DNA of 64,000 nt from Longimicrobium terrae. GTDB lineage: Bacteria; Gemmatimonadota; Gemmatimonadetes; Longimicrobiales; Longimicrobiaceae. A model generated the notes under the pieces. It saw nothing but the letters and a program-made list of their open reading frames with translations, made no database searches and was not told the DNA's origin. Shown here piece after piece: positions 53,496 through 62,008 of the stretch (position 1 is the stretch's first letter; each line of letters opens with the position of its first letter). The stretch is taken from contig NZ_JACHIA010000014.1 of NCBI RefSeq assembly GCF_014202995.1, positions 1 through 64,000 on the forward strand, given 5' to 3'. The position numbers and the translations under genes were made by a program.

Positions 53496-53878
53496 GCGTC
53501 TCTCCGTTGATTGCGCCGAGGCGCGAGTGAGGTGGCAAACTCCGGTTCCTGATGATGCTCGCGTTGCGGTGCCACTTTATCCACCAGGGTGTCGTGAGTG
53601 GAGGTCCGGACATCCGCCGGCGCGATCGAGCCGTGCGTCGGCCGGCGGGCGTGGCTGCATTTCATCCGTATCGGCGTGAACGTCCCGCCGGATTGTTCGA
53701 TGCGATTGGGCGGTCCGCCGGGGTGTGACCGCCTTCCATCCTGTTCGTGCAGATCGCTTTCCACGCACCACGCCAGGCATGGGCGCTCTCTGCCTTGTCA
53801 ACGGCTTCGGGATTGGATATCATCTAAATGCGTCCCAAAACGTTTGGGATGATGATTTCCTATCCTGGAGGATGCCCC
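53496..53878. other. Spacer before peptide gene 5
   Basis: No gene. It includes an inverted repeat, TCCCAAA-ACG-TTTGGGA at 53833-53849, just upstream of the peptide ribosome-binding site. AT content rises from about 53815. Confidence 0.5.
53833..53849. promoter_or_regulatory. Inverted repeat upstream of peptide gene 5
   Basis: A 7-bp inverted repeat with a 3-nt centre, 30 nt before the start codon. It could be an operator or an mRNA hairpin close to the ribosome-binding site. Confidence 0.45.
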
Positions 53879-54070
53879 ATGAGAGCCGACCTGAAGCTCA
53901 GCCTCGATGACCTGCAGGTGAGCACGTTCGCTCCCGAAGCAGACGGCACGTATGCGTCCGTGCTCGCCGTGACGGGCAGGATTGGATGCGTGTCCGTCGG
54001 CAGGGTCTGCATCACCAAGGAGTTCGGTGGAGGCGACACCTGCGAGACCGGACCGTACTACTACTGCTGA
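53879..54070 (+). CDS. RiPP-type precursor peptide 5
   Basis: A 63-residue peptide. The leader MRADLKLSLDDLQVSTFAPE shares the LxLxLDDLxVxxF core with the other four peptides, and DGTY replaces the usual GTV. The C-terminal part is unrelated to them: GCVSVGRVCITKEFGGG, then DTCETGPYYYC, four Cys and three Tyr. The start is set by GGAGGA 6 nt upstream; an in-frame ATG at 53828 lies before the inverted repeat and is not favoured. An imperfect hairpin (54083-54110) follows. No maturation enzyme is adjacent. Confidence 0.8.
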   Translation: MRADLKLSLDDLQVSTFAPEADGTYASVLAVTGRIGCVSVGRVCITKEFGGGDTCETGPYYYC

Positions 54071-54162
54071 CCGGCGGAGGCGGCGGGAGCGTTCCGCACG
54101 ACGTTCCCGCGGTTTCCTGAACGGTGTTCCGACCCCCCTCGCGGTGCTGCCGTTCTTATCGT

Positions 54163-55359
54163 CTACCACAGCTTCCACCACGGTTTCACGGGGGGCGCGG
54201 GCAGTCGCTCGTCCATCCCCCGCTGCTGAAGGCGGAGTGCGGCGTCCATCGTTTCCGGTGACGCGTCCCGGTCCGGAACGGCGCACGGAGCGAAGGTGAG
54301 CGCGGTCAGGTCCACATCCCCGTCCGACTCCATCGCCTTCAGGATCGCGCCCGACTCCGCGCTGTGGCAGCAGAGCGACACGAAGTCATCCGGAGCCAGC
54401 GTCTGCTCCAGCCGCGGGGCGAGCGCTCGCGCCCGCGTGTACGCGGGAAGGGAGAGCAGGGGTACGTCCGCCTCCACCCGGCCGTCCGCGCGCGCGCGGA
54501 TGATCGTCGGCGGGTACACGACGCCGCGGGGCTCAAAGAAGTGCCGCCCGAACGCGATGGTGGAAATCATCTCCGTCTCGTGCACCAGGTCGGGATCGAA
54601 CCCCTGCCGCACCATCTCCTCCACGAGCTCGTCGGTGAAGCCGCCGCCGGCGTAGTGCCCGGCGAAGTGCAGGATGGTCCGGTCCAGCTCGCCGCGCCGC
54701 GCGATCTCCGCCGGGGAAAGCTCGAACACCGCGAAGCGCGTCAGGTATCCCGCGGCGGAGCTGGCCACCCCGGCCGGCCAGTCCGCGTCGGTGTGCAGGA
54801 TGTCGTGCCCGCCGATCTCCATCTGGCGCGTCCATCCCGTCCCGCTCCCCGTGCTGACCGACACCTTGGCGAGATGCACCCGCCGCGGCGGCGCCGACGC
54901 CGCGGCGTAGCGGAACCAGGGAAGCGAATCGTCCAGCGCGGCGACGGCGCGGTCGTCCAGGCCGCGCGGAAAGAACGGCCCCGCGTACGCACGGCCGCCG
55001 CCCACTTCCATGCGCGACGCCATGCACACCTCGCGGCCGTCCAGAAACGAGCGGATGGGGGCACCGACGCCCTGCATCCAGATGATCGCCGCCTGCCCGA
55101 GCGCCGCGTCCCGGTCCGTCCCCATCCCGATGACGCAGGCGTCCAGCACCTCGCCGCCGTCGTCGTGCAGGGTGGCGAACACGTGGGCGTGCACGACCGG
55201 CTTTTCATCCCCGTCGTCAAGGATCTCCGCCCGCAGCGAAATCCGGCCGTCGAAGAGCTTCAGATCGTCGCCCGACCGCGCGGTCCAGCCGCCGAGATCG
55301 CCGCCGTGTTCCACGACCCGCTCCTCGATCAGTTCCAGCAGGCGCGCTTCATCATCCAT
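54163..55359 (-). CDS. Uncharacterised protein (possibly DUF6348-like)
   Basis: A 398-residue soluble protein. The N-terminal 130 residues (ISLRAEILDDGDEKPVVHAHVFATL, GMGTDRDAALGQAAIIWMQGV) recall the DUF6348 family, an assignment by impression. A C-terminal half follows with FGRHFFEPRGVVYPPTIIRARADG. No catalytic motif seen. A GTG at 55380 overlaps the stop of the permease/peptidase gene and would add 7 residues; neither start has a clear ribosome-binding site. It is downstream of, and possibly co-transcribed with, the ABC operon. Confidence 0.7.
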   Translation of the reverse strand: MDDEARLLELIEERVVEHGGDLGGWTARSGDDLKLFDGRISLRAEILDDGDEKPVVHAHVFATLHDDGGEVLDACVIGMGTDRDAALGQAAIIWMQGVGAPIRSFLDGREVCMASRMEVGGGRAYAGPFFPRGLDDRAVAALDDSLPWFRYAAASAPPRRVHLAKVSVSTGSGTGWTRQMEIGGHDILHTDADWPAGVASSAAGYLTRFAVFELSPAEIARRGELDRTILHFAGHYAGGGFTDELVEEMVRQGFDPDLVHETEMISTIAFGRHFFEPRGVVYPPTIIRARADGRVEADVPLLSLPAYTRARALAPRLEQTLAPDDFVSLCCHSAESGAILKAMESDGDVDLTALTFAPCAVPDRDASPETMDAALRLQQRGMDERLPAPPVKPWWKLW

Positions 55360-55376
55360 GTACGCAGTGGTTCTGG

Positions 55377-58300
55377 TCACTTTTCGACGCTCACTTCTTC
55401 CACGTTGTCGAACCGCTCCAGGTCGATCAGCAGCAGATACGGATCGATCCCGGCGTCGGCGGGCCGCGAGGGAACCGTCACGGTGACGGTCTGCTCGCCG
55501 GAGCGGATGCGGTGGCTGCGCAGGTACAGCGTGTCGCCGAAGTCCGCGCCCGCGCTCGTGGGCGCGAACACGCCGACGGGAATCCACTCATCCATCGGGA
55601 CGACGGTCTCCACGCCCGCCGGATCGACCGTGACCTTGCGCGCCCTGATCCGCAGCGTGACCCGCCACGCGCCGCCCTCGATCTCCCGGGCCGTGGCGCG
55701 CTCCGTCTTCAGTTCCCAGAAGGTGTTGGCCTCGAACAGGTCGTGCGCCAGGTACCGCAGCGAATCCGGCGTCACCGCCTGAAGTTCGCGGTAGAAGTCC
55801 AGCGAGGTGGGAAGCGGCGCCGTCCCCGCGCGGTGCCTTTCAAAGAACCGCCGCCACGCCAGGTTCACCCGTTCCTCGCCCATGTACTCGCGCAGGGCGA
55901 ACAGCGCCGCGGGGCCCTTTCGATACGAGGCGTACGGGTCCATGGCGCGCAGCAGCGGCACGGACTGGCGGATGGGCGGAATGGGCGTCGGCTGGCGGAA
56001 AAAGCGCCGCAGCTGCTCCAGGTGCTGGCGACCATACGTGCGCTCCACCACGCCCATGGCCGCGTACCACGCAAAGCTCTCGGACAGCAGCGGCGCGCCC
56101 TCGGCGTAGGCGTAGGGAACGCCCCACTGGTGCGCCATCTCGTGCGCGATGATGGCGGACGGCAGGTCCAGCCCGCGCGGGTCCGCATCGGGGTTGTAGC
56201 GGGAAAAGCCTTCCGTGTAGTCGATGGTGGTGGCGTCCGCGTGCGCGCCCATCCCGGCCCCGGGGTTCTCCACCAGCCGCAGAATGCCGCCGTGCGGATA
56301 GGGACCGAAGGCGCGCGTGTAGTAGTCCATGCTTCCGCGCACGCTACGGAGCATGCGGGTCATGTTGATGGCGTGGCTGGGATGATGGTAGATCTGGATG
56401 GTCACCGGCCGCCCCATTCCCGCCGGGGGCGTCCACACCTCCTCGCGCAGCGCGTACGCGGCGGAAAAGAAGGCGTACTCGGTGCCGATGGGCGTATCCG
56501 TCGCGTACTGGAAGTAGCGGCGCCCTCCCTCCATCCACGTGCGGCGCAGCGCGCCCGGCGCCACGGCGGTCTGCCCCGCCACCGTCCCGATCACCGTCTC
56601 CACCACGACGCGCTCGGCGGCGACCGTCCCCGCCTCGCCCGTGACGTCTTCTGCGCCCCCGGCGTCCGCGTCGGCCAGGGTGGGGAGCAGCGGGCGGGCG
56701 GAAAGACCGTGCGCGCGCCGCTCGCCCGGCTTCAGAAGCTCGCGGTCCGCCTGGTAGCCGATGGCGGGGAGCCAGTCCAGGCTCTTGAAGTAGGTGATGT
56801 TGCGGGTGCGGAAGTGGTTTACGCCCGCGTTGCGGAACCCGCGCGGCTCCAGCTTCACTGCAAAGCTCAGCCGCACCGAGTCGCCCGGCTGCAGCGGCGC
56901 CGCCAGCGCGTAGATGTGGTAGCGCAGACGGTCATCGGATACCACCCGCCGCGCCGGGCGGTCGAAGAGCACCCCGCTGGTGCGCGCGCCCGCCGCCGTC
57001 GCCAGGTGGATGTCGCGGATGGGGGTGGAGCCGCGGTTCACCAGCAGGTAGGTGCCGTGGATGTCGATGCCCTGCCGTTCCGGATAGATCTCCACGTGCA
57101 GCCGGGTGCCCGCCAGCCGGGGCTGCGGGAGCGACGCGTACCGCCCGAAGCGCCGCTCGTACTCGGCGCGCACCTCCAGGCTGGCGCCCGCGCCGCGGTA
57201 CTCGTTGAGCACGTTGGTGTTGTAGAAGATGAAGCCGCCCAGCCCCAGCCCCAGCCCCGCCGCGGCCGCCAGCGCCCCCGCCGCCGGACGGGTCAGCCGG
57301 CCGCGCGCCTGCCGCAGCCGCGCCCGCGCGCCCCGGTCGCGGCCGCGCACCCACAGCAGCGTCCCCGCCACGGCCAGCAGCAGCGCCCACGCGCCCCAGT
57401 AGAGCATGAACCAGGTCCACGGCCCCAGCGACGCGCCGAACCCGCGCATGTCCGTGTACGACCAGCGCGGCGCGGCGCCGTAGACCAGCAGGTTGTGCCC
57501 GATCCCCAGCCGCCCGGCGAACAGGATCAGCGCGTACAGAAGGACGGCGGCCAGGTGTCCGGCGTACTTCTGCGTCACGACGCCCTGAACCACCAGCGCC
57601 AGCACCGCGAGCAGCAGGTACTCGGGAAGCTGAAGCCCCAGCAGCACTTTCAGGTACAGCCCCGGCTCAAAGAGGCGGTAGTTCATGCTGCGCTGCGCCA
57701 GCATGCCGGCCCCTCCCAGAATCACCATCCACAGGGCCAGCACCAGCGCCAGCCCCAGGAACCTGCCCGCGAACAGGACGCCCTCCGGCACCGGCGCGGC
57801 GTCGGTGATGTCGCCCAGCCCGGCCTCGCGCTCGCGCCACACCAGCTCGCCGGCGTAGAGGATGATGAGCAGCGGCGTGACCACCCACGGCGTCATGAAG
57901 CTGGTGACGGCCGCGGTCAGAAAGGTGAGGACGTACTCGGTGCGGGGGAACAGGGGCGTGCCCTGGTTCACCATGTACTCGGGAAGCAGCCGCGCCGTCA
58001 TCGCCGCGATGATGACAAAGAGCAGCAGCCCCGCGCGGCTGCGGATGATCACCCGGAACGACTCCGCGGTGACGGCGATCGTCTGCCGCGCGTACGCCGC
58101 GAACCCCCACGTCCGCGCGACGTCCGGCACGGAGATGGGCGCCGCGTGCGCCATCTCGCTCCCCGCGGGGATGGGCGCGTGGGCGGCGCGCCGGCGGATG
58201 TGGCGGCTCCACGGCGAGCCAGCCACGGGATGGGCGAAACGAAAGCGGGCGTGGGTGAACGCCAGCGCCGCCAGCGCCACGCCGAACCACAGCAGCCGGC

Positions 58301-59030
58301 TCTGCAGCAGCGGCCCGTCCAGCGTAATCAGGCGCGTGCTTTTTTCGATCGGCGTCCAGTTCAGCACCAGGTCCGAGGTCAGGAAGACGTGGCCGAACAC
58401 GTCCAGCGCCGCCGCCAGGTCCTGCCGCCCCAGGAACATCCCCACCCCGATCACCCCCCCATACGCCACGAAAAAGAGGAGCACGCTCCCCACGTAGCTG
58501 GCGATGGCGCGCCGGCCCAGCGCCGCCCACGCGAACTGGATGGCCGTCCCCACGAACACGTTGGTCAGCGCGATGTAGCCGTACGCCGTCAGGTACGCGG
58601 CCGGGCGAAAGGGGCCCACCACCTCGGGATCCACGCCGGACGCGTACACCGCCAGCAGAATCCCCAGCACCGCCGCCAGCATCAGGAACGCGTTCAGCGC
58701 CAGGGCGGCCAGAAAGCGCCCGCCCAGGTACTCCGTCCTGGTGACCGGCGCGGTGTAGGTGATGGGGTGCATCCCCGTTTCCACGTCGCGCGACGCCAGT
58801 TCGCCCGCGACCGGCGCGGCCACGATGAACCAGAACAGGCTGGCGACGACCATCGCGCTGGCGATGACGAAGGGCGAGTTCAGATAGAAGTCGGCGTAGA
58901 GCGCGTCGGCCAGAAAGGCGCCCCGCACAAACAGAAAGGCGACGGTCGCCAGCGCCGCGAAGTACAGCCAGGTGGTCAGGCGGCGCAGCTGGTAGGCGAG
59001 CTCGAAGCGAAAGATCTCGCGGAACTTCAT
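55377..59030 (-). CDS. ABC transporter permease fused to M1 family aminopeptidase
   Basis: A 1217-residue protein. The N-terminal half (about 1-540) has a dozen hydrophobic segments in two ABC-2-type permease sets, the second including RTEYVLTFLTAAVTSFMTPWVVTPLLIIL. Further membrane segments lead to an extracytoplasmic M1 metallopeptidase domain with the zinc motif HEMAHQWGVPYAYAEGAPLLSES (HExxH, then Glu) near residue 960. The usual GAMEN substrate loop is not obvious; NPGAGMGAHADATT lies in its place. Such fusions occur in Bacteroidota and Gemmatimonadota. The start overlaps the stop of the ATPase gene (ATGA at 59027-59030), so the two form one transporter. Confidence 0.92.
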   Translation of the reverse strand: MKFREIFRFELAYQLRRLTTWLYFAALATVAFLFVRGAFLADALYADFYLNSPFVIASAMVVASLFWFIVAAPVAGELASRDVETGMHPITYTAPVTRTEYLGGRFLAALALNAFLMLAAVLGILLAVYASGVDPEVVGPFRPAAYLTAYGYIALTNVFVGTAIQFAWAALGRRAIASYVGSVLLFFVAYGGVIGVGMFLGRQDLAAALDVFGHVFLTSDLVLNWTPIEKSTRLITLDGPLLQSRLLWFGVALAALAFTHARFRFAHPVAGSPWSRHIRRRAAHAPIPAGSEMAHAAPISVPDVARTWGFAAYARQTIAVTAESFRVIIRSRAGLLLFVIIAAMTARLLPEYMVNQGTPLFPRTEYVLTFLTAAVTSFMTPWVVTPLLIILYAGELVWREREAGLGDITDAAPVPEGVLFAGRFLGLALVLALWMVILGGAGMLAQRSMNYRLFEPGLYLKVLLGLQLPEYLLLAVLALVVQGVVTQKYAGHLAAVLLYALILFAGRLGIGHNLLVYGAAPRWSYTDMRGFGASLGPWTWFMLYWGAWALLLAVAGTLLWVRGRDRGARARLRQARGRLTRPAAGALAAAAGLGLGLGGFIFYNTNVLNEYRGAGASLEVRAEYERRFGRYASLPQPRLAGTRLHVEIYPERQGIDIHGTYLLVNRGSTPIRDIHLATAAGARTSGVLFDRPARRVVSDDRLRYHIYALAAPLQPGDSVRLSFAVKLEPRGFRNAGVNHFRTRNITYFKSLDWLPAIGYQADRELLKPGERRAHGLSARPLLPTLADADAGGAEDVTGEAGTVAAERVVVETVIGTVAGQTAVAPGALRRTWMEGGRRYFQYATDTPIGTEYAFFSAAYALREEVWTPPAGMGRPVTIQIYHHPSHAINMTRMLRSVRGSMDYYTRAFGPYPHGGILRLVENPGAGMGAHADATTIDYTEGFSRYNPDADPRGLDLPSAIIAHEMAHQWGVPYAYAEGAPLLSESFAWYAAMGVVERTYGRQHLEQLRRFFRQPTPIPPIRQSVPLLRAMDPYASYRKGPAALFALREYMGEERVNLAWRRFFERHRAGTAPLPTSLDFYRELQAVTPDSLRYLAHDLFEANTFWELKTERATAREIEGGAWRVTLRIRARKVTVDPAGVETVVPMDEWIPVGVFAPTSAGADFGDTLYLRSHRIRSGEQTVTVTVPSRPADAGIDPYLLLIDLERFDNVEEVSVEK

Positions 59031-59932
59031 CGCGGCGTCTCCGCCCGTGCGCGGCGCCGCCCGATGTGCCCCGCCATGGTGCTGAAGTACACGTCCTCCA
59101 GGTCCGGCTCCACCGGCGCGAAGCCGGCGCCGGGCGATGCATCGCCGTAGACGTGCACCAGCGTGCGGCCGGCCAGCAGCTTGGTGCTGATCACCGCGTG
59201 CGTCCGCTCCACCTCGGCCAGTTCGCTTTTTTCGATGACGCTGCGCCAGATCTTTCCGCGCATGTCGTGGATTGCGCCCAGCGGCTCGGCTTCCAGCAGG
59301 ATCTCGCCCCGGTCGATGATGGCCATGCGCGTGCACAGCTCCGAAACGTCTTCCACGATGTGCGTGGACAGGATCACCGCGCTATTCTCGCCCAGTTCGC
59401 TCAACAGGTTCAGAAAGCGGACGCGCTCGGCCGGGTCCAGCCCCGCCGTGGGCTCGTCCACGATGAGCAGGCGCGGATTGCCCAGCAGCGCCACCGCCAC
59501 GCCGAACCGCTGCCGCATGCCGCCGGAGTAGCCGCCCAGCTTCTGCTTGCGCACTTCCCACAGATTCGTCTGCCGCAGCAGCGCCTCCACCACTTCGCGG
59601 CGGGCCTTTTTGTGGGGGATGCCCTTGAGGATGGCGAAGTGGTCCAGCAGGGCCTCGGCGCTCACCCTGGGGTACACGCCGAACTCCTGCGGCAGATAGC
59701 CCAGCGTCTGCCGCACCTGGTGCTTCTGCCGCACCACGTCCAGGCCGCCGAGCGTGATCGTCCCGGCGTCCGGCTCCTGCAGGGTGGCCAGCATGCGCAT
59801 GAGGGTGGATTTGCCGGCGCCGTTGGGGCCCAGCAGTCCGTACATCCCCGCCGGAATCGTGAGCGTCACGTCCCGCAGCGCCTGCACCCCGTTGGGATAC
59901 GTCTTGGATACGTCGCGAATCTGCAGTTCCAT
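59027..59932 (-). CDS. ABC transporter ATP-binding protein
   Basis: A 301-residue ABC ATPase. Walker A is GPNGAGKS (residues 35-42), the Q loop LPQEFGVYP, the signature YSGGMRQR, Walker B LLIVDEPTAGLD and the switch His in LSTHIVED. It energises the permease/peptidase fusion encoded next, with which it is translationally coupled. The C-terminal 80 residues are typical of ABC-2-type exporters. A promoter with a shared operator motif lies 70 nt upstream. Confidence 0.95.
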   Translation of the reverse strand: MELQIRDVSKTYPNGVQALRDVTLTIPAGMYGLLGPNGAGKSTLMRMLATLQEPDAGTITLGGLDVVRQKHQVRQTLGYLPQEFGVYPRVSAEALLDHFAILKGIPHKKARREVVEALLRQTNLWEVRKQKLGGYSGGMRQRFGVAVALLGNPRLLIVDEPTAGLDPAERVRFLNLLSELGENSAVILSTHIVEDVSELCTRMAIIDRGEILLEAEPLGAIHDMRGKIWRSVIEKSELAEVERTHAVISTKLLAGRTLVHVYGDASPGAGFAPVEPDLEDVYFSTMAGHIGRRRARAETPR

Positions 59933-59999
59933 CGCTGCTTCTCGTCCCGTGGATCGGAAGGGGAGAACGGGTGTGGCGGCGCAAAGGCGTCCGGAAGGT

Positions 60000-60033
60000 G
60001 AAGTACTTTACGATACAAAGAGAGGCGGCGCAA
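60000..60033 (-). promoter_or_regulatory. Promoter with conserved CTTTGTATC operator, copy 2
   Basis: On the minus strand: TTGCGC (complement of 60028-60033), 17-nt spacer, TAAAGT (complement of 60005-60010). CTTTGTATCGTAAAG lies across the spacer and -10, as in the promoter at 38015-38048, matching it in 20 of 22 positions (60000-60021). Confidence 0.65.
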
Positions 60034-60475
60034 GTGGTCCGCGAGCGTTCGTGGCGTGAGCAACGGAAGCTGCCGCGGCAACGGCGGAAAGACTCACAGC
60101 GGTACCGTGAGGCTTCACCTGATCGAGAGCAAACAGCGGCTTGGGTTCGTTGGATGGGAGCGGTGCGCGACGCGGAATCCGTGAGCGAATGAATCCGCCG
60201 CTCAAACAGCGGGAACCCCCGACACGGCGCTATTCGCGCCCCGTTCGGGGCTTCAGCTGCATCAAAGGGCCGCAACCCATTCCGCAAATTGGCGTCGCGC
60301 TGAGGTCTCTCTTTCTCCCGCGGAGCGGGGGAGAGGGCCGGGGAGAGGGGGCCCGTCCGCACGCGCGGCACCTTCCGGAATGCGTGTCGTTGCAGTGCTC
60401 CCCTCTCCGTGCGTCTGTTTGCACGGGGAGGGGCCGGGGGAGGGGCCTTCACGGCCCGGCGGCGATCAAAGACGA
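60034..60475. repeat. Repeat-rich intergenic region, family B copy 2
   Basis: GAATGAATCCGCCGCTC at about 60187, then CCCCGACACGGCGC and GTTCGGGGCTTCA, are the inverse of blocks at 28265-28350. GC-rich CCGCGGAGCGGGGGAGAGG blocks follow at 60318. No gene is supported. Confidence 0.6.
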
Positions 60476-60509
60476 AAAGGCCCGCCCCGGAGCGCCCGGG
60501 CGGGCCTTT
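60476..60509 (-). terminator. Terminator of the metallo-beta-lactamase-like gene
   Basis: A perfect 12-bp stem (60476-60487 with 60498-60509) downstream of the minus-strand gene; its 3' side on that strand ends in TTTTC. Confidence 0.85.
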
Positions 60510-60556
60510 CAGTCTCGATCCATCGATAACCGGCGGATGTGCCCGGTTCGCGGACC

Positions 60557-61471
60557 TCAGTTGCGCCGCGCCTGCTCGGTCTGCAGGCGGGTCTGAAGCT
60601 GTTCGCGGCTCCTGGCCGCGTACTGTTTGCACGCCTGCGGATCGATCAGGCCGTCCGGCGCGGTGGCCGCGCGCTGCCACAGGTTGGACGCGCCCGGGTG
60701 CGGCGTGATGAGGATGTCGCACGACAGCCGCTCCAGCACCTCGTATCCGCGCCGGAAGTCCGCCACCGCGTTGGGGTAGCGCGGGCTGGCGCTGAACAGG
60801 AATCCATCCGCGGAGATGGGCGTCTGGCTGTCTGCGTACACGAAGTTGACGCACCGCTCGCCCTCGCACGAGCGCCACGTCCACGTGGTGCCGCCGGGTG
60901 TGTGGCCCGCCGTGAGGTACGGCGTAAGCGACAGGCTGCCCACCTGCATGGGCCGGCCTTCGTGGATGAGCGTCACGTTGGCGACCGGCGGCGTGCCGAC
61001 CAGTTCGCCGTGCTGCGGATCGTTGTCGCCGGACCGGCCGCTGCGAATCGCCTGCACGCTCTGCGCGCTTGCCGCCACCGGTGCCCCCGTCGCGCGCTGC
61101 AGCGCGGCGAAGCCTCCGGAGTGGTCGAAATGCGCGTGGGAATTGAGGATGAGCTTCACATCCGCCGGATCGAAGCCGAGCGAGCGGATGTTGGCCAGGA
61201 TGAGCGGGGCTGAGTTCGGCAGGGCGCCATCGATCAGCACGTGCCCGTCCGGTGACGTGATCAGGATGGAGGCGAGTCCCTGGGTGCCCACGTAGTACGT
61301 GTTGCCGAACAGGTGCACGGGGCGATGCGGAGCGTTCCATTCCGCGCAGCTGGAACACTCCTGCGGCGTGTACGCGCGCGTCAGCGGGTCGGACTGCGCG
61401 CCCGCGGGCCGCGGCGGCGCCGCACACGCCGCGAGCAGCAGGAGAGACATCCGCTTCCAAGCTATCATCAT
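60557..61471 (-). CDS. Subclass B3-like metallo-beta-lactamase
   Basis: A 304-residue MBL-fold hydrolase with a signal peptide; LLLLAACAAP may be a lipobox (Cys16) or cleavage may occur after AGA near residue 25. Zinc ligands H112-x-H114-x-D116-H117 (SHAHFDH), H190 (AGHTPGG) and H258 (TPHPG) match the B3 pattern, with no Cys221-type ligand. PYLTAGHTPGGTTWTWR is typical of B3 enzymes. Related environmental proteins hydrolyse penicillins and carbapenems, but other lactam or lactone activities are possible. GGAGG 6 nt before the ATG at 61471 decides the start. Confidence 0.88.
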   Translation of the reverse strand: MMIAWKRMSLLLLAACAAPPRPAGAQSDPLTRAYTPQECSSCAEWNAPHRPVHLFGNTYYVGTQGLASILITSPDGHVLIDGALPNSAPLILANIRSLGFDPADVKLILNSHAHFDHSGGFAALQRATGAPVAASAQSVQAIRSGRSGDNDPQHGELVGTPPVANVTLIHEGRPMQVGSLSLTPYLTAGHTPGGTTWTWRSCEGERCVNFVYADSQTPISADGFLFSASPRYPNAVADFRRGYEVLERLSCDILITPHPGASNLWQRAATAPDGLIDPQACKQYAARSREQLQTRLQTEQARRN

Positions 61472-61661
61472 CCAGAACCTCCGTCCGAAATCATGCGCCC
61501 TCGCGGCCCTCTCAGCCGCGCTCAGCGTCGCGCCAACATGCGCCGCCCGCCGTCCGCCGCACAACCCCGCGCCGCTCACGAACCCGTCGCTGCCGATGAG
61601 CGCACCTCGTTTCGTTGACAACCAACGCGCCCTCTGAGTGCCAAAGCGTTACCCACAAGGA

Positions 61662-61815
61662 CGCCCACCGCGTCATGGATTGGTGAACGCGAACGGCGCC
61701 ATCTCACGCTGGACGCGCCAGTGTCATCAGACGGTAAACGCCCACCGCGTGATCAGGTGGTGAACGCAAACGGCGCCGTCTCACGCTAGACGCCCCGGTG
61801 TCATCAGACGGTAAA
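61662..61815. repeat. Two tandem copies of a 77-bp unit
   Basis: Each copy runs from CGCCCACCGCGT to TGTCATCAGACGGTAAA; the second begins at 61739 and differs from the first at roughly ten positions. A third partial copy (CGCCCACGGCGTCAT) starts at 61816 and runs into the family C element, which suggests they spread together. Confidence 0.88.
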
Positions 61816-61824
61816 CGCCCACGG

Positions 61825-62008
61825 CGTCATCCTGAGGGAGCGCGCACCGTACTTTCCTCGGAGCCGAGTCATGCGCGACCGAAGGATCTACTTTCCGCCG
61901 AGCCAACACCGCGACAAGCACACCCGTTCTCGCGGGGAAAGCAGATCCTCGTCGGCGCCAAGTTGTGGCCCCGCCGAAACATCGGCCGGCGCCTCCTCAG
62001 GATGACGC
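61825..62008. repeat. Family C element with terminal inverted repeats
   Basis: Begins GGCGTCATCCTGAGG and ends CCTCAGGATGACGCC, a 15-bp perfect inverted repeat about 184 nt apart. Inside are two GGATCT-type blocks (CGAAGGATCTAC and CAGATCCTCGTCGGCG), also in inverted orientation, so the whole element is a long imperfect palindrome. It resembles a non-autonomous MITE or REP-type element. A partial copy lies at 4056-4135. Confidence 0.75.

Noticed and set aside
55512-59150. 1212-codon frame antisense to the permease/peptidase gene
   Set aside because: Shadow frame of a GC-rich gene; the minus strand has Walker-type partner, HExxH and coupled starts.
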